Shown one piece after another: positions 35,130 to 48,048 of a DNA stretch of 64,000 nucleotides. The stretch's first letter is position 1. The number at the start of each line of letters is the position of its first letter. Position numbers and translations under genes: made by a program. Below the pieces are notes generated by a model, which did no database searches, was not told the origin of the DNA, and saw only the letters and a program-made list of their open reading frames with translations. The stretch comes from Macrotis lagotis (taxonomy: Eukaryota; Chordata; Mammalia; Peramelemorphia; Peramelidae), in contig NC_133666.1 in NCBI RefSeq assembly GCF_037893015.1, positions 257,802,294 to 257,866,293 on the forward strand, in the 5' to 3' direction.

Positions 35130-35770
35130 TGACTTTTTTTCCTTTGCTCACATCATTTGATAACTCCATTTGTGTACATTATCCAGTCTTTCTATTGCTT
35201 CTTTAAATGTCATTTCTAGAGCTCAACTCAATGCTCTAGATATATCCTTATCAAATCAGAGTATAGATGAATGAGATGAACTATTTGGTAATGAACACTA
35301 TGACTAGTTTTAATGCAGTTTAGGATGGCATGAATTTGTTTTTCATTACCATAGGAAACTATTAAGTAAAATTGAATTTGAAGTATATTAAAATTTCTGG
35401 ATTCTTTCACAGAAACTGTCTACTCAAGCTTCTTATACCCTACATTTATGGAATTGGTGTTAATACAAGGGTATAACTTTGTACTTTTAAATTAAATTCC
35501 AACTTATTACATTGTGTTTACCATTCAAGGCTGCCAAGCTCTATTTGCTTCCAGTTTCTTTATTACCTATTATTTTAACCATTCCAGTTTCATATAGTAT
35601 GGAAATTTGATAAGCATGCCAACTTAACCTAAATAATTGATTTAAAACTGTTGAACAATATGGGGCCAAGAGCACATCTCTGTGCTACTTTGCTAGACAA
35701 CTCATCTAAATTGATATTGGTCCATTCATGACTACTCTTTGGGTCTTATAATTTGATAAGTTGTGAGATG
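35130..35770. mobile_element. CR1/L3-like LINE remnant
   Basis: 'gaaatttgataagcatgcca', 'ttgaacaatatggggccaag', 'agcacatctctgtgctac' and 'tactctttgggtc' resemble a well-known stretch of mammalian L3/CR1 copies. Orientation was not settled. The first half is less certain than 35,560-35,760. Confidence 0.5.
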
Positions 35771-35774
35771 ATTT

Positions 35775-35995
35775 TATATCCTGCTGCTTTCTTAAAGTTG
35801 TAGTTTCATGAATTTTTTTAAATTCATTTTCTAAGGTTCTCTAAGTATATCATATAATCTTCAAAGAGGGAAAGTTTTTGCTGTCTCATTGCCAATCCTA
35901 ATTCTTTGAATTCCTTTTTCTTCCCTTAATTTTGATCAGTTCTAACAGTATTATGTCAAAACAAATATTATCACATTATACTCAGAACCATAACA
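35775..35995 (-). mobile_element. L1 ORF2 fragment, antisense
   Basis: 'tcctgctgctttcttaaagt', 'ttctctaagtatatcatata' and 'attctttgaattcctttttc' match the antisense RT region also seen at 15,930-16,070. Confidence 0.6.
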
Positions 35996-36273
35996 TGAGT
36001 GACTTTGTAAATGCAGTTTCAAATTAACATACCTTTATTGGTTTCCTCATCAACTAGCTGCTCTTTCAAAAAATGGAAATGGCATTAATCTGGCATGATC
36101 AATTAAGTTTAAATGTCTTATCGACATCATTGTCATTCATAGTTTACTAAATTTTAGTTATTTTTATAATATTTGGAAACAGTTACTTAACTGAGAAAAA
36201 AAATTACATTTTCTGCCCTATGATGCAAAAATTTTGTTTTCCCTTTGTCTTCATTTTATAAAAGAAGAACTAT

Positions 36274-38866
36274 GGGGGGGCTGCTTGGAGGTAGGAATTT
36301 CCAGAACCTCTTACCCAGGAGACTCCAACTGCTATAAAATTATGATTCTAACCAAATTCTAGAGCAGTAGACCTCACAGAAAGACTGAGTGAAACAATTT
36401 CCCACCCCAAGACAACTATTTCACTGGACTGGGGTTGAAAAGAACTGAAGTTTAGCCTGGGCTGCAACCAAGCCCACCAGCTCCAGTCTTCCGGATACAG
36501 CCCACCAGGTGCCTAGGTTCCTGGGAATACTTGAGTCCAGGACAGCAGGAGTGATTTCCAGACCTCTCAGCCCAGGGAATGCAAAAGAAAACTTGGAGGC
36601 TCAGTGGGGAATTGACACAGCACCAGAATGATCCCAGAGCCCAGGTCAGCACAGGTCTCAGGACAACCCCACCCCAGGAACCTGTGCAGCCACCCCCACA
36701 ATTGCTTCCATTGCTCAGTCCACATATAGTAAAGGAGTTGGAAGTGATTGGAGAGGTCTCCTCTGCTATCCCTGGGGCAGAACTCTGATGCTTTGCCACA
36801 CTCAGATCCAGGTTGCTGTCTGGGGCCCCACACTATAATAGAGGAACAGGGGCCCTCCTCGCACCTCCAGGGCAGAGAGGAGTACCTGTGATTATCCACA
36901 GTCCGGACCAGTCAGAGTCTCTCATAAGACCCTGAAAGAATTAAGAAGCCTGGGTGACATGTCTAAACATCCCCCCCTCCCCCAAATTTGAGTATATTAA
37001 GATCAGGTCATAGCCTGGGATAATGAGCAAAAAACAGAAGAAAAAGAATCTGTCCATAGAAAATTACTTTGGTCCCATGGCGGAGCTTCCATGAAAATAG
37101 GATTTGGTATTAGGCTATAGAAGAACTCAAATAAAGATTTTGAAAATCAAGTAGGGGAAATACAGGAAAAACTGGAAAGAGAAATGAGAGAAATGGAGGA
37201 AAATCATGGAAACCAAGTTGGTAGCTTGGTGAAGAGAGATAAAAAAGCACTGAAAAAAATTACTTGTTAAAAACCAGTTTATGTCAAATGGCAAAAGCAA
37301 TCCAAAAGGTCAACAAGGAGAAGAATGTCTTAAAAACAAGAATTGGTCAGTTGCAAAAGAAGATAAAAATGCTCTCTGTAGTAAATAACTCCTTCAAAGT
37401 AGAATGCAGCTAAGGGAAACTGATGACTTTATGAGAAATCAAGCAACAATAAAAGAAAATCAAAAGAATGAAAAAACTAGAAAAAAATGTGAAATATCTC
37501 ACTGGAAAAACAATTGACCTGGAAAACAGATCCAGAAGAGCTAATTGAAAAGTTATTGGGCTACCTGAAAGTCATGAACAGGAAAAGAGACTAGACTTCA
37601 TTTTTCAAGAAAAAATCCAGAAAAATTGCCCTGATTTCCTAGAAGCAGAGAGTAAAATAAAAACTAAGAGAATATACCAATCGTCTCCTGAAAGAGATCC
37701 CCCCCAAAATGTCCTGCCAGTTATATTATATCCAAATTCCAGAACTCACAAGTCAAAGAGAAAATATTACAAGGAGCCAGAAAGAAACAATTCAAATCTC
37801 ATTGTGCTATAGTCAAGATTTAGTAGCATCTATATTAAGGGCTCCCAGGACTTGGAATATGATATTCCCAAAGGCAAAAGAACTTGGATTATAACCAAGA
37901 CTCAATTACCCAGCAAAACTGAACATTCAAAGATGGACATTCAATATAATAGGGGACTTTCAAACTTCCCTGTTGAAATGACCAAAAATTGAACAGAATG
38001 TTTGATCTTCATGTAAAGAACTTTGGTAAAGCTTGGAGAGGGTAGATGGAAGGTTAAATTATGAGGGGATTTAATGATGCTGAACTGCGTGTATATCTAC
38101 ATAGAAAGAAGAAACTGATAACTCATAAAACCTCATTTTTAAAACAGTTAGAAGGAGCAAATATAGGTAAGGCACAGTAGGGAAGTGAATATAAAGGTAT
38201 AATATAAAAATGGAGTCAATTGGTGAAAAAAAATGTCCTTGGAGAAAGGGAAAGGAGATGTAGAATGAGCCAAGGTATTGAAAATAAAAGTCAAGAAAAT
38301 ACTTTTTTGCAATGGGGGGAAGGTGACGGGAATTTAGTGAGCATTTATTCTCACCAGAAATGACTTAGAGATAAAACAAACGAAATAACTCAGAGAAGAA
38401 ATAGCATCAATCCTCATTAGCATATAAAAATCTATCCTGCATATAGAAAAAAGGAGAGGAAATGGATTGGAGAAAGGGGAAAGGGAGGGGGAGTATAGAT
38501 GATAGAAGTGAGGGAAGTTAATGCTTGGGAGAGGGAATTCAGATACAACAAAGTTTTTGAGGAGGGAAAAAGTGAAAGGAGCATAGAATAAATGGGAGTG
38601 GGGAGGAGTAGGATAGAGGGAAATACAATAAAAATAGCAACTGTGAGAAAAATATCTATGCAACTTCTGTGATGGATTTACAGTAAAGAACACTACCCAT
38701 TCCCAAGACAGAGCCAATGGAATCTGAACACAGACTGAAGGACACTTTTTTCTCTCTCACTTTGTTTTTTTGAGGTTTCTCTATCTTTTTTGGGGGGGAG
38801 GTGGGTTATGTTTACTTTCATAACAATATTATTGTAGCAATGTGACATTAAATAAATAAAAAAACA
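36274..38866 (+). mobile_element. ORF1-only L1 derivative (HAL1-like)
   Basis: A GC-richer leader (36,274-37,000), an ORF1-type region with coiled-coil codons ('agaaatgagagaaatggagg' on) and RNA-binding-domain text ('ttattgggctacctgaaagt'...'ttacccagcaaaactgaaca') to about 38,000, then a purine-rich 3' region and a tail ending 'acattaaataaataaaaaaa'. No ORF2 follows; the whole is about 2.6 kb, matching HAL1 ('half-L1') organisation. The open frames at 36,452-36,899 lie in the leader and are antisense artefacts. ORF1 is broken by several stops. The name is an inference from architecture. Confidence 0.65.
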
Positions 38867-38869
38867 AGG

Positions 38870-39890
38870 ATTAGAGTTTTGTTCCTCTTAGTATTTCTAT
38901 TTAAAGGAAATAAGCTATATTAACTATATTCAAGGATATCAAGAAAAGTAGAAAATGTCTTATATTTCAGGGTATTGGTGGGTAATAATTCTCATAAAGA
39001 ATATAGCATTGAAAGTCAATGTTATCCCAATTAAACTGGAGGCCAGTTTTAACTACTGAGTAAACTGAATGACTTGACTTTCATTTCTTGTTTTCATTGT
39101 TTTCTTGTTCCATGATTCTGGTTAATATATTCTAGGTGAAAAGTAATTCTACTTCCCTTTCTTTTCTAGAAGCCTTGAAGACAGCTGAATCATATCTGTC
39201 TAGACATTGGAAACATCCTTCACTTTAATATGTATAGTCGTGACTTAAGCAAAAATCAAAGAGGTGTGCAATCTGTCTCCACATCAGGGAGCAGATTTGT
39301 AAGCCCCAAATGATTGTCTCTTGCCAAGGTTGATTGTATACTAACTACAGTACCTACCCAGATATTAAGGTTCTAGCAATTAATGAAATTAACTTTGCAA
39401 ATAACATTGGATATATTGAAAACCACTATGTAAAAAAGAAATTTTAAATATATATATATATATATATATATCTGTATATATATATATATATATGCATATA
39501 TATTATATATTGAAGCAAAAGGCACAGCTTTCATATTTTATACTGCTGTATTTATAACTGTAATTAGATTAATTATATCTATACCCTTGCCCATTTCATA
39601 ATATATAAAATAATTTAATGGTACCAGGTTTTTTTTTTTTAAATGCTTGGAGTTGCATTTACATTTTACACTAGTTTTGCATTGATTGTTTTATTTTTAC
39701 TTATGCTGTCTTGGAAAAAATGATTAAGAAACAGAAATAACACAAAAATAAGGCAAAAAAGAACTGATGAGTCAGAAAAATTTATATTTAAATCCATGTC
39801 ATATTGTGGTCAATTTCTGTGGCAAAGGTAGCAGTTTATCTCTTTGATATGATCATTGTGCAGATAATTTGTTGAAATTTTTTTATCCAT
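38870..39890. other. Unassigned DNA with (TA)n microsatellite
   Basis: (TA)n tracts at about 39,448-39,510 with ATCTG and GC interruptions. No gene recognised. Confidence 0.45.
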
Positions 39891-39894
39891 ATTC

Positions 39895-40690
39895 TAACAG
39901 CAATGAGTTTTTGAAAGATTTATTTAATTTGAAATTTGCAATTTTTACCTTAATCTTGCTTCCCTCTCCCCCCCCCCACTAAAGGCAGTTTGTTACTCTT
40001 TACATTGTTTCCATGGTATTCATTGATCTAAATTGAATGTGATGAGAGAGAAATCATATCCTTAAGGAAGAAAAATAAAGTATGAGATATAGTAGAATTA
40101 CACAATAAGAGAACTTTTTTTTAAAAGTCCACAATTCTTTCTCTGGATACAGATGGTATTCTCCAGCTCAGATACCCCAAAATTGTCACTGAGGGTTGGA
40201 CTTAGGAAATGAGCAAGTCCATTAAAGTTGATCATCACTCCCATGTTGCTATTAGGGTATATAATGTTCTTCTAGTTCTGCTCATCTCACTCAGCATCAG
40301 TTCATGCAAATCCTTCCAGGCTTCACTGAATTCCTGTCCCTCCTGGTTTCTAATAGAACAATAGTGTTCCATAACATACATATACCACAGTTTATTAAGC
40401 CATTCCCCAATGAATGGGCATTCACTCAGTTTCCAATTCTTTGCCACCTCAAACCGGGCTTCTATGAATATTTTTATATAAGTGATGTTTTACCCTTTTT
40501 CATCATCTCTTCAGGGTATAGACCTAGTAGTGGTATTGCTGGATCAAAGGGTATGCACATTTTTCTTGCCTTTTGGCCATAAGTCCTAATAGTTCTCCAG
40601 AAAGGTTGCATGAGTTCACAGCTCCACCAACAATGTATTTGTGTCTCAGATTTCCCATATCCCTTCTAACATTGATCATTGTCTTTTTTG
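39895..40690 (-). mobile_element. L1 3' end, antisense, 5'-truncated
   Basis: Starts at the L1 3' tail and enters the ORF2 C-terminus. The minus frame 40,235-40,447 reads ECPFIGEWLNKLWYMYVMEH and continues to ELMLSEMSRTR, the L1 ORF2 C-terminal signature. It stops abruptly near 40,690. Confidence 0.88.
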
Positions 40691-41424
40691 GTCCAATGAT
40701 GCATTTTCAATGGGAAAAAATCTAAGCAAATAATTGTCAAACAAAATCATGGAAAATTTTAAAATTTTGTAATGAAAGAATAAAAATCTTTAAAAATAGA
40801 TATTTTAAAAAAATTTTTTCTCCTATTCTTTCCCACACCAAATAAATCCTTCTTTTCTTATAGACTTTATTTTATTTTAAATACATTTTATTAATACTTC
40901 TTTTATAAATCACAGTCATCCTCAGATACTTTCCTCCTAAAACTTTGTTTAATTGAATTCTCTTGTAGCAAAGCAAAAACCTGAAAAATGCTTGCTATAA
41001 TTACTATTCTTCATTATGGACTTTATGATACAATAGTCACTCCCCCCTCCAGTTTCTTATCATTTCCATTTGAATAACCAGTTTTTCCCTAATAATCAGA
41101 ATCCAGTAAAACTAATGGTTCATTTTGTTGCCGCCTTTACCATTAAGTATGAAATTAACATCAAGGCGGGTTCTGATTTTAGGGGAAGAAGGAGAAGGAA
41201 AGAAAGTAAGGGGAGACAAAAGTGAGAGTGAAAGAGCTGATAGATTTTCACATTGTTTGTATCTAAACATAACATTCAAGCACTACAAAATAATATTCAA
41301 AGTCATTTTGCATTGTTTCCCCAATTCTTCATATAAAGTCTTCCATTTTGACAACTATTACATCATTCAAACATGCATGGACCATTTGATCTGAGTAAAA
41401 AGATAATTTAAGTAAAGAAAATCT
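40690..41424. other. Unassigned AT-rich DNA
   Basis: No repeat or gene recognised. The 89-codon plus frame at 41,125-41,394 has no motif. Confidence 0.35.
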
Positions 41425-41567
41425 AAGATTACATCCTGCCTCAGACACTTACCAGTTATGTGATCCTAAATAGATCATGTAACTTCTGATTGCTTCAGTT
41501 TCACCATCTATAAAATAATGATGATAATAGAACCTACCCTTCAGGTTGTTGTGAGAATAAAATGAGA
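41425..41567 (+). repeat. MIR-type CORE-SINE
   Basis: 'cctcagacacttaccagtta', 'tgtgatcctaaatagatcat', 'cagtttcaccatctataaaa', 'ataatagaacctacccttca' and 'gttgtgagaataaaatgaga' follow MIR/THER order. Confidence 0.8.
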
Positions 41568-41574
41568 ATGTTTT

Positions 41575-41690
41575 GGTTTATTGCAAAGCAATGGAGTTAA
41601 GTGCCTTGTCCAGGGTCACACAGCTAGGTAATTTTTAAGTGACTGAGGTCAGATTTGAACTTGGGTTGTCCTGAGTCCAGGTTTGGTATT
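41575..41690 (-). repeat. Marsupial tRNA-type SINE, antisense, truncated
   Basis: 'caatggagttaagtgccttg', 'gtcacacagctaggtaattt', 'agatttgaacttgggttgtc'. It follows the MIR copy immediately, so it inserted into or next to its tail. Confidence 0.85.
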
Positions 41691-42114
41691 ATATTTAATG
41701 ATCCTATAAGATAATATTTTTAAAACATTTTGTCAACCTCAAAATAATAATTCTTTGCCCTTAAGCAAACTGTCTGACTTTTATATTTGTATCCCTCTTA
41801 TCTTATATAGAAAACCATAGTTAATGGACATATTCATATTCTTCCATCAATGTATTCCATAACCTCTATGACTTTCTAGTCAAGGGAGGGATCATGACTG
41901 AAAAATATTTTTCATCTGTCTGTGACCAATTTGGTAATTAACCTCAAATGACATTTTGGCCAGTATTCTAATGCAAGTCTTGATTGTGATGTCCAGCTTT
42001 GTGTTCTATTGGTATAACTTATGAGAACTTAAAAAGAACAGCTACAAATACTTTTATCCTCTTTCTTGATCTCTTTAAGTATAGGTTTAGTACTACACAC
42101 TAGTGAGTCCTATC

Positions 42115-42770
42115 TCTTGGGAATGAATAAATAAGTTGTGGCATGTGTGGCAGGGAATGCTGTTTTCTACAAAAAAATGGGTAATAGATTTTTCAAAAAG
42201 AGATAAAAATACTTAAATGAACTAAGGTAGTGAACAGAACTAGAATAATAATTATAAAAAATAACAATTTTGAAGACTTGTATGAACTGAAAAATAAAAT
42301 AAGCAGAAACAAGAGAACAATTTATCTAATAATAAAATATAAATAAACATCTTTGAAGGTTATGAGAATGATAATAATTTCAGAGAATTAATGATAAAGC
42401 ATGCTATCCCTGACAGAGGGGTGATGAGTTAGGATACAGAAAAAAATGAGACAAATCTTTTTTGAGCACAAACAGTGAAAGGATTTATTGTGCTTAACTA
42501 TGCATATTTGTTAAAATCAATTTATTTTTCTTTTCTTTTTTTCCAATTGGGTGAAAATAGGAGGAAGAGAATATAAATTTCTTTTCATTACAAAAGGAGA
42601 GATGCTGGATGTGAAATATTGCATTCACTTTGAGATTAGGTTACTACACTTTTAGTTTAACTTGTTTTTTTTTTACTTTCTTACATGAAGATTTTCACAA
42701 AATGGAAGTAATTTAAGAAGTTTGTAATGTAAAAATAAAATACATCAATAAAACTGAAAAGTTTTGGGGA
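42115..42770 (+). mobile_element. Old L1 3' end, sense
   Basis: 'gaacagaactagaataataa', 'tgataaagcatgctatccct', 'gacagaggggtgatgagtta' and 'cttaactatgcatatttgtt' match the 3' end of older marsupial L1s in order. Decayed. Confidence 0.7.
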
Positions 42771-42914
42771 GAACTTGAACTCACTGCCATAATGTGCTTT
42801 TACTTGAGGGACCTTTTGTACAATGGTAGAAAAATGTCCCCAAGAACAATCAGAGAGCTTGAAATTTTAGCCTCACTCAGCTATTTAACCTTTAAAAGAT
42901 TGAACTAGTTAGAA

Positions 42915-43195
42915 AGTGTGACAGTGAATAGTGAACTAGACTTGGAGTTAGAAGAATTGTTTTCAAATTCTGCCTCTGATGTTCAATGGCTAAGTGATCC
43001 TGAACAAATTACTCTATAATTTTTTAATTAATAGTTTAACATTTTATTTTTTTAATTTAAAAAAAAATTATATGGTGCCTCAATTCTTTCCTTTCTATAA
43101 TGGGGCAAACATTCCCTGTTGAAAAGTGTGGATTACAGCCTCATAGGATTCAAAGATTCAAAGTTGAAATAAATTTTAGAAATTATGTAATCTAA

Positions 43196-43244
<49 letters not shown>

Positions 43245-43320
43245 TAGATGAGGACATGGAGTCCCAGACATAGAGGTTTTCCCAAAGTGACTCAAACTAT
43301 TTCATAGTAATTAGCTTCCC
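42915..43320. repeat. SINE fragments and antisense ancient repeat split by poly(T)46
   Basis: 42,915-43,014 is a degraded SINE head ('tagacttggagttagaagaa'). 43,150-43,320 is an old repeat ('attatgtaatctaatc...gatgaggacatggagtccca', similar to 50,960-51,070) whose middle has expanded to an uninterrupted run of 46 T at 43,198-43,243. Confidence 0.6.
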
Positions 43321-44800
43321 ATTCTCAGATCTCTTATTTTATGAGAATTAAATGAGATATCATCTATAAACTACTTTGCAAGTTTTAAAGCACCATTTAA
43401 TTACCAGATACTAGTTCTCATATGACCATAGATAGATAAACAATCTTTCTGTGCCTTAGTTACTTATTTATAGAATGCTGAGGATTTGACCAGTAGGTCC
43501 TTTTTTGCCATCTTAAAAACTATAACTTGAGAAATTCACTTCATTTGTTTGGATTTCAGTTTCTTTATCTACCCACTAAGAGTTTCTAACATAATATTGT
43601 TATTTCTATGGTTGCTTTCTGTTCTAAGTCTTGAGATCCCAAGACCACTGGACTCTCAAATATTTTAATTGCTTTTTAAAATCAATAGATAGTTTCCTCT
43701 TCTCTTTTTAAAAACAAACAAAACAATCTTGTTAACAAATGTGTTTTGCAGACTTTGAAAAACCTAATTAGTAAAATCTAATCTTCATTGTTGGTTGTCA
43801 ATCAAAATATAAACCTCTTGCCACTTATTGCTCTCAGTTGTCTCTCCTGCTGTTAGAGGTTTATTTAAAGAGTTGATCAGAAAGGCAATGAGAGGAAAAC
43901 TCATTTACTCCTTCAGTGGAGATGGTGAAAAGTAGATAGGCCATTATATGTTCAGGTCAATGACTGAAATTCTAAAATATACAGTGATTGAAAAAAAAAA
44001 TTGAGCAGTAACCCAAGCTAAAACTCTTGATGAGAAATACAATACAGTTTAGTGTCATAGAGTGCAGTTTCTGCATGTAAATTTTTCCTCTAAATCATAA
44101 CAATACCTTCAGTTAGAACTGCACCTTTATCTACCACATTTTACTCAGAAAATTATTACTTCGAGAGGTACACCCAGAAATTAAATAAAACATTAAGTTT
44201 TGTGGGTGCTATTAGAATGGAAACCCTAACATTTTATGCCTAAGTCATTACAATGTCAGCAGATAATTTATGAAATCAAATTAATAGCATTAGGTTTCAT
44301 TTCAGGAGCTCAATACAGCATTTTAAAAAGACAAACTGTGACTCTCTTGGAATTTAATTTAAAAAGCCATAGTTGAACAGATGGAGAACAGATAGACAAG
44401 CTGTGATCTAAGCTTATTTTTTTAACCAGTGCTATTTTCCAGTGAGCCAATCATTCCATTGTACCTGAGAAAACTTCAACAAATCAGGATTGCAGAGAGA
44501 GTGTGCCAGAAAATTAAATGTTATTGGAAAACATTACATTTAAAGTGACTCATTTAAAACTATATTGTCTCTTAGTTAACTGTATGGAGTTATTAATTTA
44601 ATGTATCAAGGTGCTATGGCTTTTGAAAGTAAATTACACTTAAATGGCATTCTGATGTGTCCTTAAACCACTGAAGAACTCCCAGAGCATGTCTATGTGA
44701 GAAGGAAATTTACAGAAGCAATTTCCTTGGATTCTGTATAATACAAGGTCTCAGTACCAACAAAGGGCTTGGGGTAAGATTAGGTGAGAAGATTCTACTT
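43321..44800. other. Repeat-poor sequence, possible conserved non-coding DNA
   Basis: The longest stretch without recognisable repeats, particularly 44,050-44,760. It has balanced composition, few homopolymers and many homeodomain-like TAAT cores. No open frame of note. Conservation cannot be judged from one sequence. Confidence 0.3.
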
Positions 44801-45140
44801 TAAATGAAAATAATAACTGACACTTGTTTTACAGTTTAGAGAAAATTTTATATTCATTGTTGCATTGGATTCTTACAAAATCTCTGTGAGCTAGGGCTTC
44901 TCATGGTCCCATTAGACTATTTTTCAATATAATTAAGGAGTAGACAGGTATTTTACCATCAACCTTGGTGTAAAATGAAGGAAAACAGCTTCCTACTTGA
45001 TCCACCACACCATGTAATATATTGTCTTCCCTATTAGAATATGAACTCTCTAAACTTAGTGACTCAATTTTGTATTTGCAGACTTAGTATCCATCACAGT
45101 GATTGACACAGAGTAGACACTTAAATGATTTGCATTCATT
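44800..45140 (+). repeat. MIR-like segment followed by L2 3' end
   Basis: 44,805-44,960 resembles MIR or L2-like text ('tgcattggattcttacaaaa', 'tctctgtgagctaggg'). 45,020-45,140 resembles the L2 end ('tagaatatgaactctctaaa', 'ttgacacagagtagacactt'). Confidence 0.55.
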
Positions 45141-45523
45141 ATTTTATTCAATCAAAATTCTCAGGAAATGTGATCTCTTTGATTGGAGTATTCCTTCTAA
45201 TAATTAAAATCACATACCCTACATGCCTATTCATCCTCTTGTACATGTCTTTCATTCAATTTGCCATAGAGGATTCACCTGACAGGCAGGGGGCTTTTCC
45301 CATGATCTCCTGACATTATGAAGATCCCAATGTAGCATTGAAGATCTCCTAGCACTTGCTTTGACCTTTGCTACAAAACTGATCCATCTTTTTCAACGTG
45401 TATTTCTTTGATGGATATATATTTCTATATCATGAATAGAAGAAACACAAGTTCATAGAGTTAAATGACTAGCCCATATCTACATAGATAGTTTCAATTT
45501 CAGTTCAGCAAATTCAGCATTCC

Positions 45524-45680
45524 TTTTTTTTAGGTTTTTTCCCCCAAGGCAAATGGGGTTAAGTGGCTTGCCCAAGGCCACACAGCTAGGTAATTATTAA
45601 GTGTCTGAGACCGGATTTGAACCCAGGTACTACTGACTCCAAGGCCAGTGCTTTATCCACTATGCCACCTAGCCACCCTT
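45524..45680 (-). repeat. WSINE1-type SINE, antisense, with target-site duplication
   Basis: Near-consensus: 'aaatggggttaagtggcttg', 'gaccggatttgaacccaggt', 'ctatgccacctagccaccct'. Flanked by 'agcattcc' at 45,516-45,523 and 45,681-45,688. Confidence 0.95.
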
Positions 45681-45889
45681 AGCATTCCATTTTTTAAAAT
45701 AGCAATAACACCATAATACATAATAATTTTCAAGTCTTCATTATAATCATGTTTGGTAGGTTGTACTCAGTTGGTGAGACTTGAAATAAAACTTTGTTTT
45801 TAAAATTCTAAAACCAGCATTAATTCTATTTTTATTTTTTCATAGTATAACAGAAAAGATGATGATACATAAAACTGCAAATCTATTAT

Positions 45890-46480
45890 GGACTACAACT
45901 TTAAATGTATAATAGTTATCATATAAATTTCTTTTTTTCCTTTTTTCTTTCCCCACCCTAGAGATGACTATTTGACACTAATATGTATGTGTACACACAC
46001 ACAGACACACACACACACACATACACACACACACACACATAGACACCTATACAAAATCATTCTATATATACTTTTATTTATCAATGCTTTCTCTGCCTGC
46101 AGATGATACTTTTTTACATGTCTTTTGTAGTTAATTTGGGTATTTATAATAGCCAAAATGATTATTTTTTCAAAGTTGTTCATAAAACAGTTGCTACTAC
46201 TGCATACAACATTTATTTGGTTCTGTTCATTTTACTCTTCATTATTTTGTGCAAGTATAATGTCTTTTATATTCATATTTTCTAAAACCCAGTAGTATTC
46301 CATCATGATCTTATACCACAATTTATTCAGCTATGCCATAATTGACAGGCATTCCCATAATTTTCAGTTCTTTGGCACTATAAAGAGAGCATTATTTCTA
46401 CCACATCTTATTATTTCATTCAGTACTTCTTTATGTGGGTGCAAATAATTCTTTCTGTTCCTCCCTTTATAGTACTCTAT
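45890..46480 (-). mobile_element. L1 3' end, antisense, with (AC)n
   Basis: T-rich 3' tail, a long AC-rich run (45,992-46,046), then ORF2 C-terminal antisense text ('gtagtattccatcatgatct', 'accacaatttattcagctat', 'gttctttggcac'). Old. Confidence 0.75.
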
Positions 46481-47830
46481 TGGTCTACCCTTATAAAGGT
46501 GAGGGACAAAAGGGAGCCAGAAAAAAGAGAAATGAATGTAGTAAATTCTCCTTTTTGTCTTCTTTGTAGAAGAAAAGTAGAATTCAGTGGGACATAGTAA
46601 AATATCAATTTTTTCATATGGGGAGAACTGCCTTGAAACATCTTCCCAGTATGCTTTATTATTTGTATAAACATTTCTGTTTTTCCTTTCATTCTGAAAT
46701 GATTTCCATAGTCTTGACTAGATAAAGAGCAGGAACCATCTGTTTAAGATAAGGGAATTGATTTCTTACATAATAGTCATGTATTCCCTTACATTTTTTT
46801 TCCTTTCTTTATCTCTTCATCATTTTTCTAAATAGTGGACAATAGTAGCCTATTTCCACTCTTTGGCATATTGCTATCAATGTCCTCTTGATCAAATTTT
46901 ACACATCTGGGGTTACTTGGAAGTATTATCCCTGAGGGAAGAATGCCAGTTTCTATTATCCTGGACCATCTTTTCATTTGGGAAAAAATACCACAAAGTT
47001 AAAGGAGTCTCTGTTTTTTTTCCCATTGTTATCATTTAGGTGTGGGATCTCATGGAATTTTGATTCTGGAGAGTTGATAGTAAGAAAACCAGATTAAGTT
47101 TCTAATTTCTATACTTGAGTTATTCCAGATCCTAAATGTAATTATTGCTATCCGAAAATTCAGAAAGAAATCATGGGCTATTGGTAGCTTCTCAGGGATA
47201 TGTTTCAAAAATAAATTGTAACTACTCCTTCCACATCAAGACTTTCACCATCATGATTTTCATATACCACAGGTTAGCACAAGAAATTAAAATAGGAAGG
47301 TTTGGAAAGTTTTGTGGAAGCCACAACTGACATATGATGGTCAGCAGATGATAAATAAAAAGATTAGAAACTCCAAAATGCTTAAAATATATGCATAGTA
47401 TTATATCAACTCAAATTTTGAAAGGTACCATAAGCACCTCATAAAAGAAAAAGAAAAAAGCAGACTTCTATGGTATGAAAGGAGAACTAAAAAAAATTTG
47501 GAGGTGATGTGGTCCTAACTCCAGTGATATGGAAGAAATAACTATACACAAAGAAATCCTTTTTGGAGAAGTGAATAAATGAACCAGTCACCATTGATAT
47601 TTTGACACTATACAATGGTAAAACAATTGGTTGCAATGGGAAAAGTGTGTAAATTCCTCAATTTTCTAAGATGTAGAAGATAGAGGATAAAATGGAATAG
47701 AAGTGGGAATTAAATGCTGTTGAGGATGTTAAGAAAGAGGAGATTTGAAATAGTTAGCACAGAGACCTTGGGAGAATCAATTGGATAAAATAATTACTAT
47801 ATCTCAACATCTGAGAATAAGTTGGATGTA
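46481..47830. other. Unassigned DNA
   Basis: No gene or repeat family recognised with confidence. Short open frames only. Confidence 0.35.
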
Positions 47831-47834
47831 AGTA

Positions 47835-47906
47835 TATATATCACATGCATACACATAACTTATTACATATATAATATATAGGTATGCATGTTTGTATATA
47901 TATATG

Positions 47907-47939
<33 letters not shown>

Positions 47940-47942
47940 GAG
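47835..47942. repeat. (TA)n-rich tract
   Basis: Interrupted TATA/CATA repeats directly ahead of the polypurine tract. Confidence 0.85.
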
Positions 47943-47992
47943 AGAGAACAGGAAGAAGAAGAAGAAGAAGAAGAAGAAGAAGAAGAAGAAAA

Positions 47993-48048
<56 letters not shown>

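Noticed and set aside
36452-36899. Minus-strand frames of 110-115 codons as a host gene
   Set aside because: They lie antisense in the GC-rich leader of an ORF1-only L1 derivative and show no domain.
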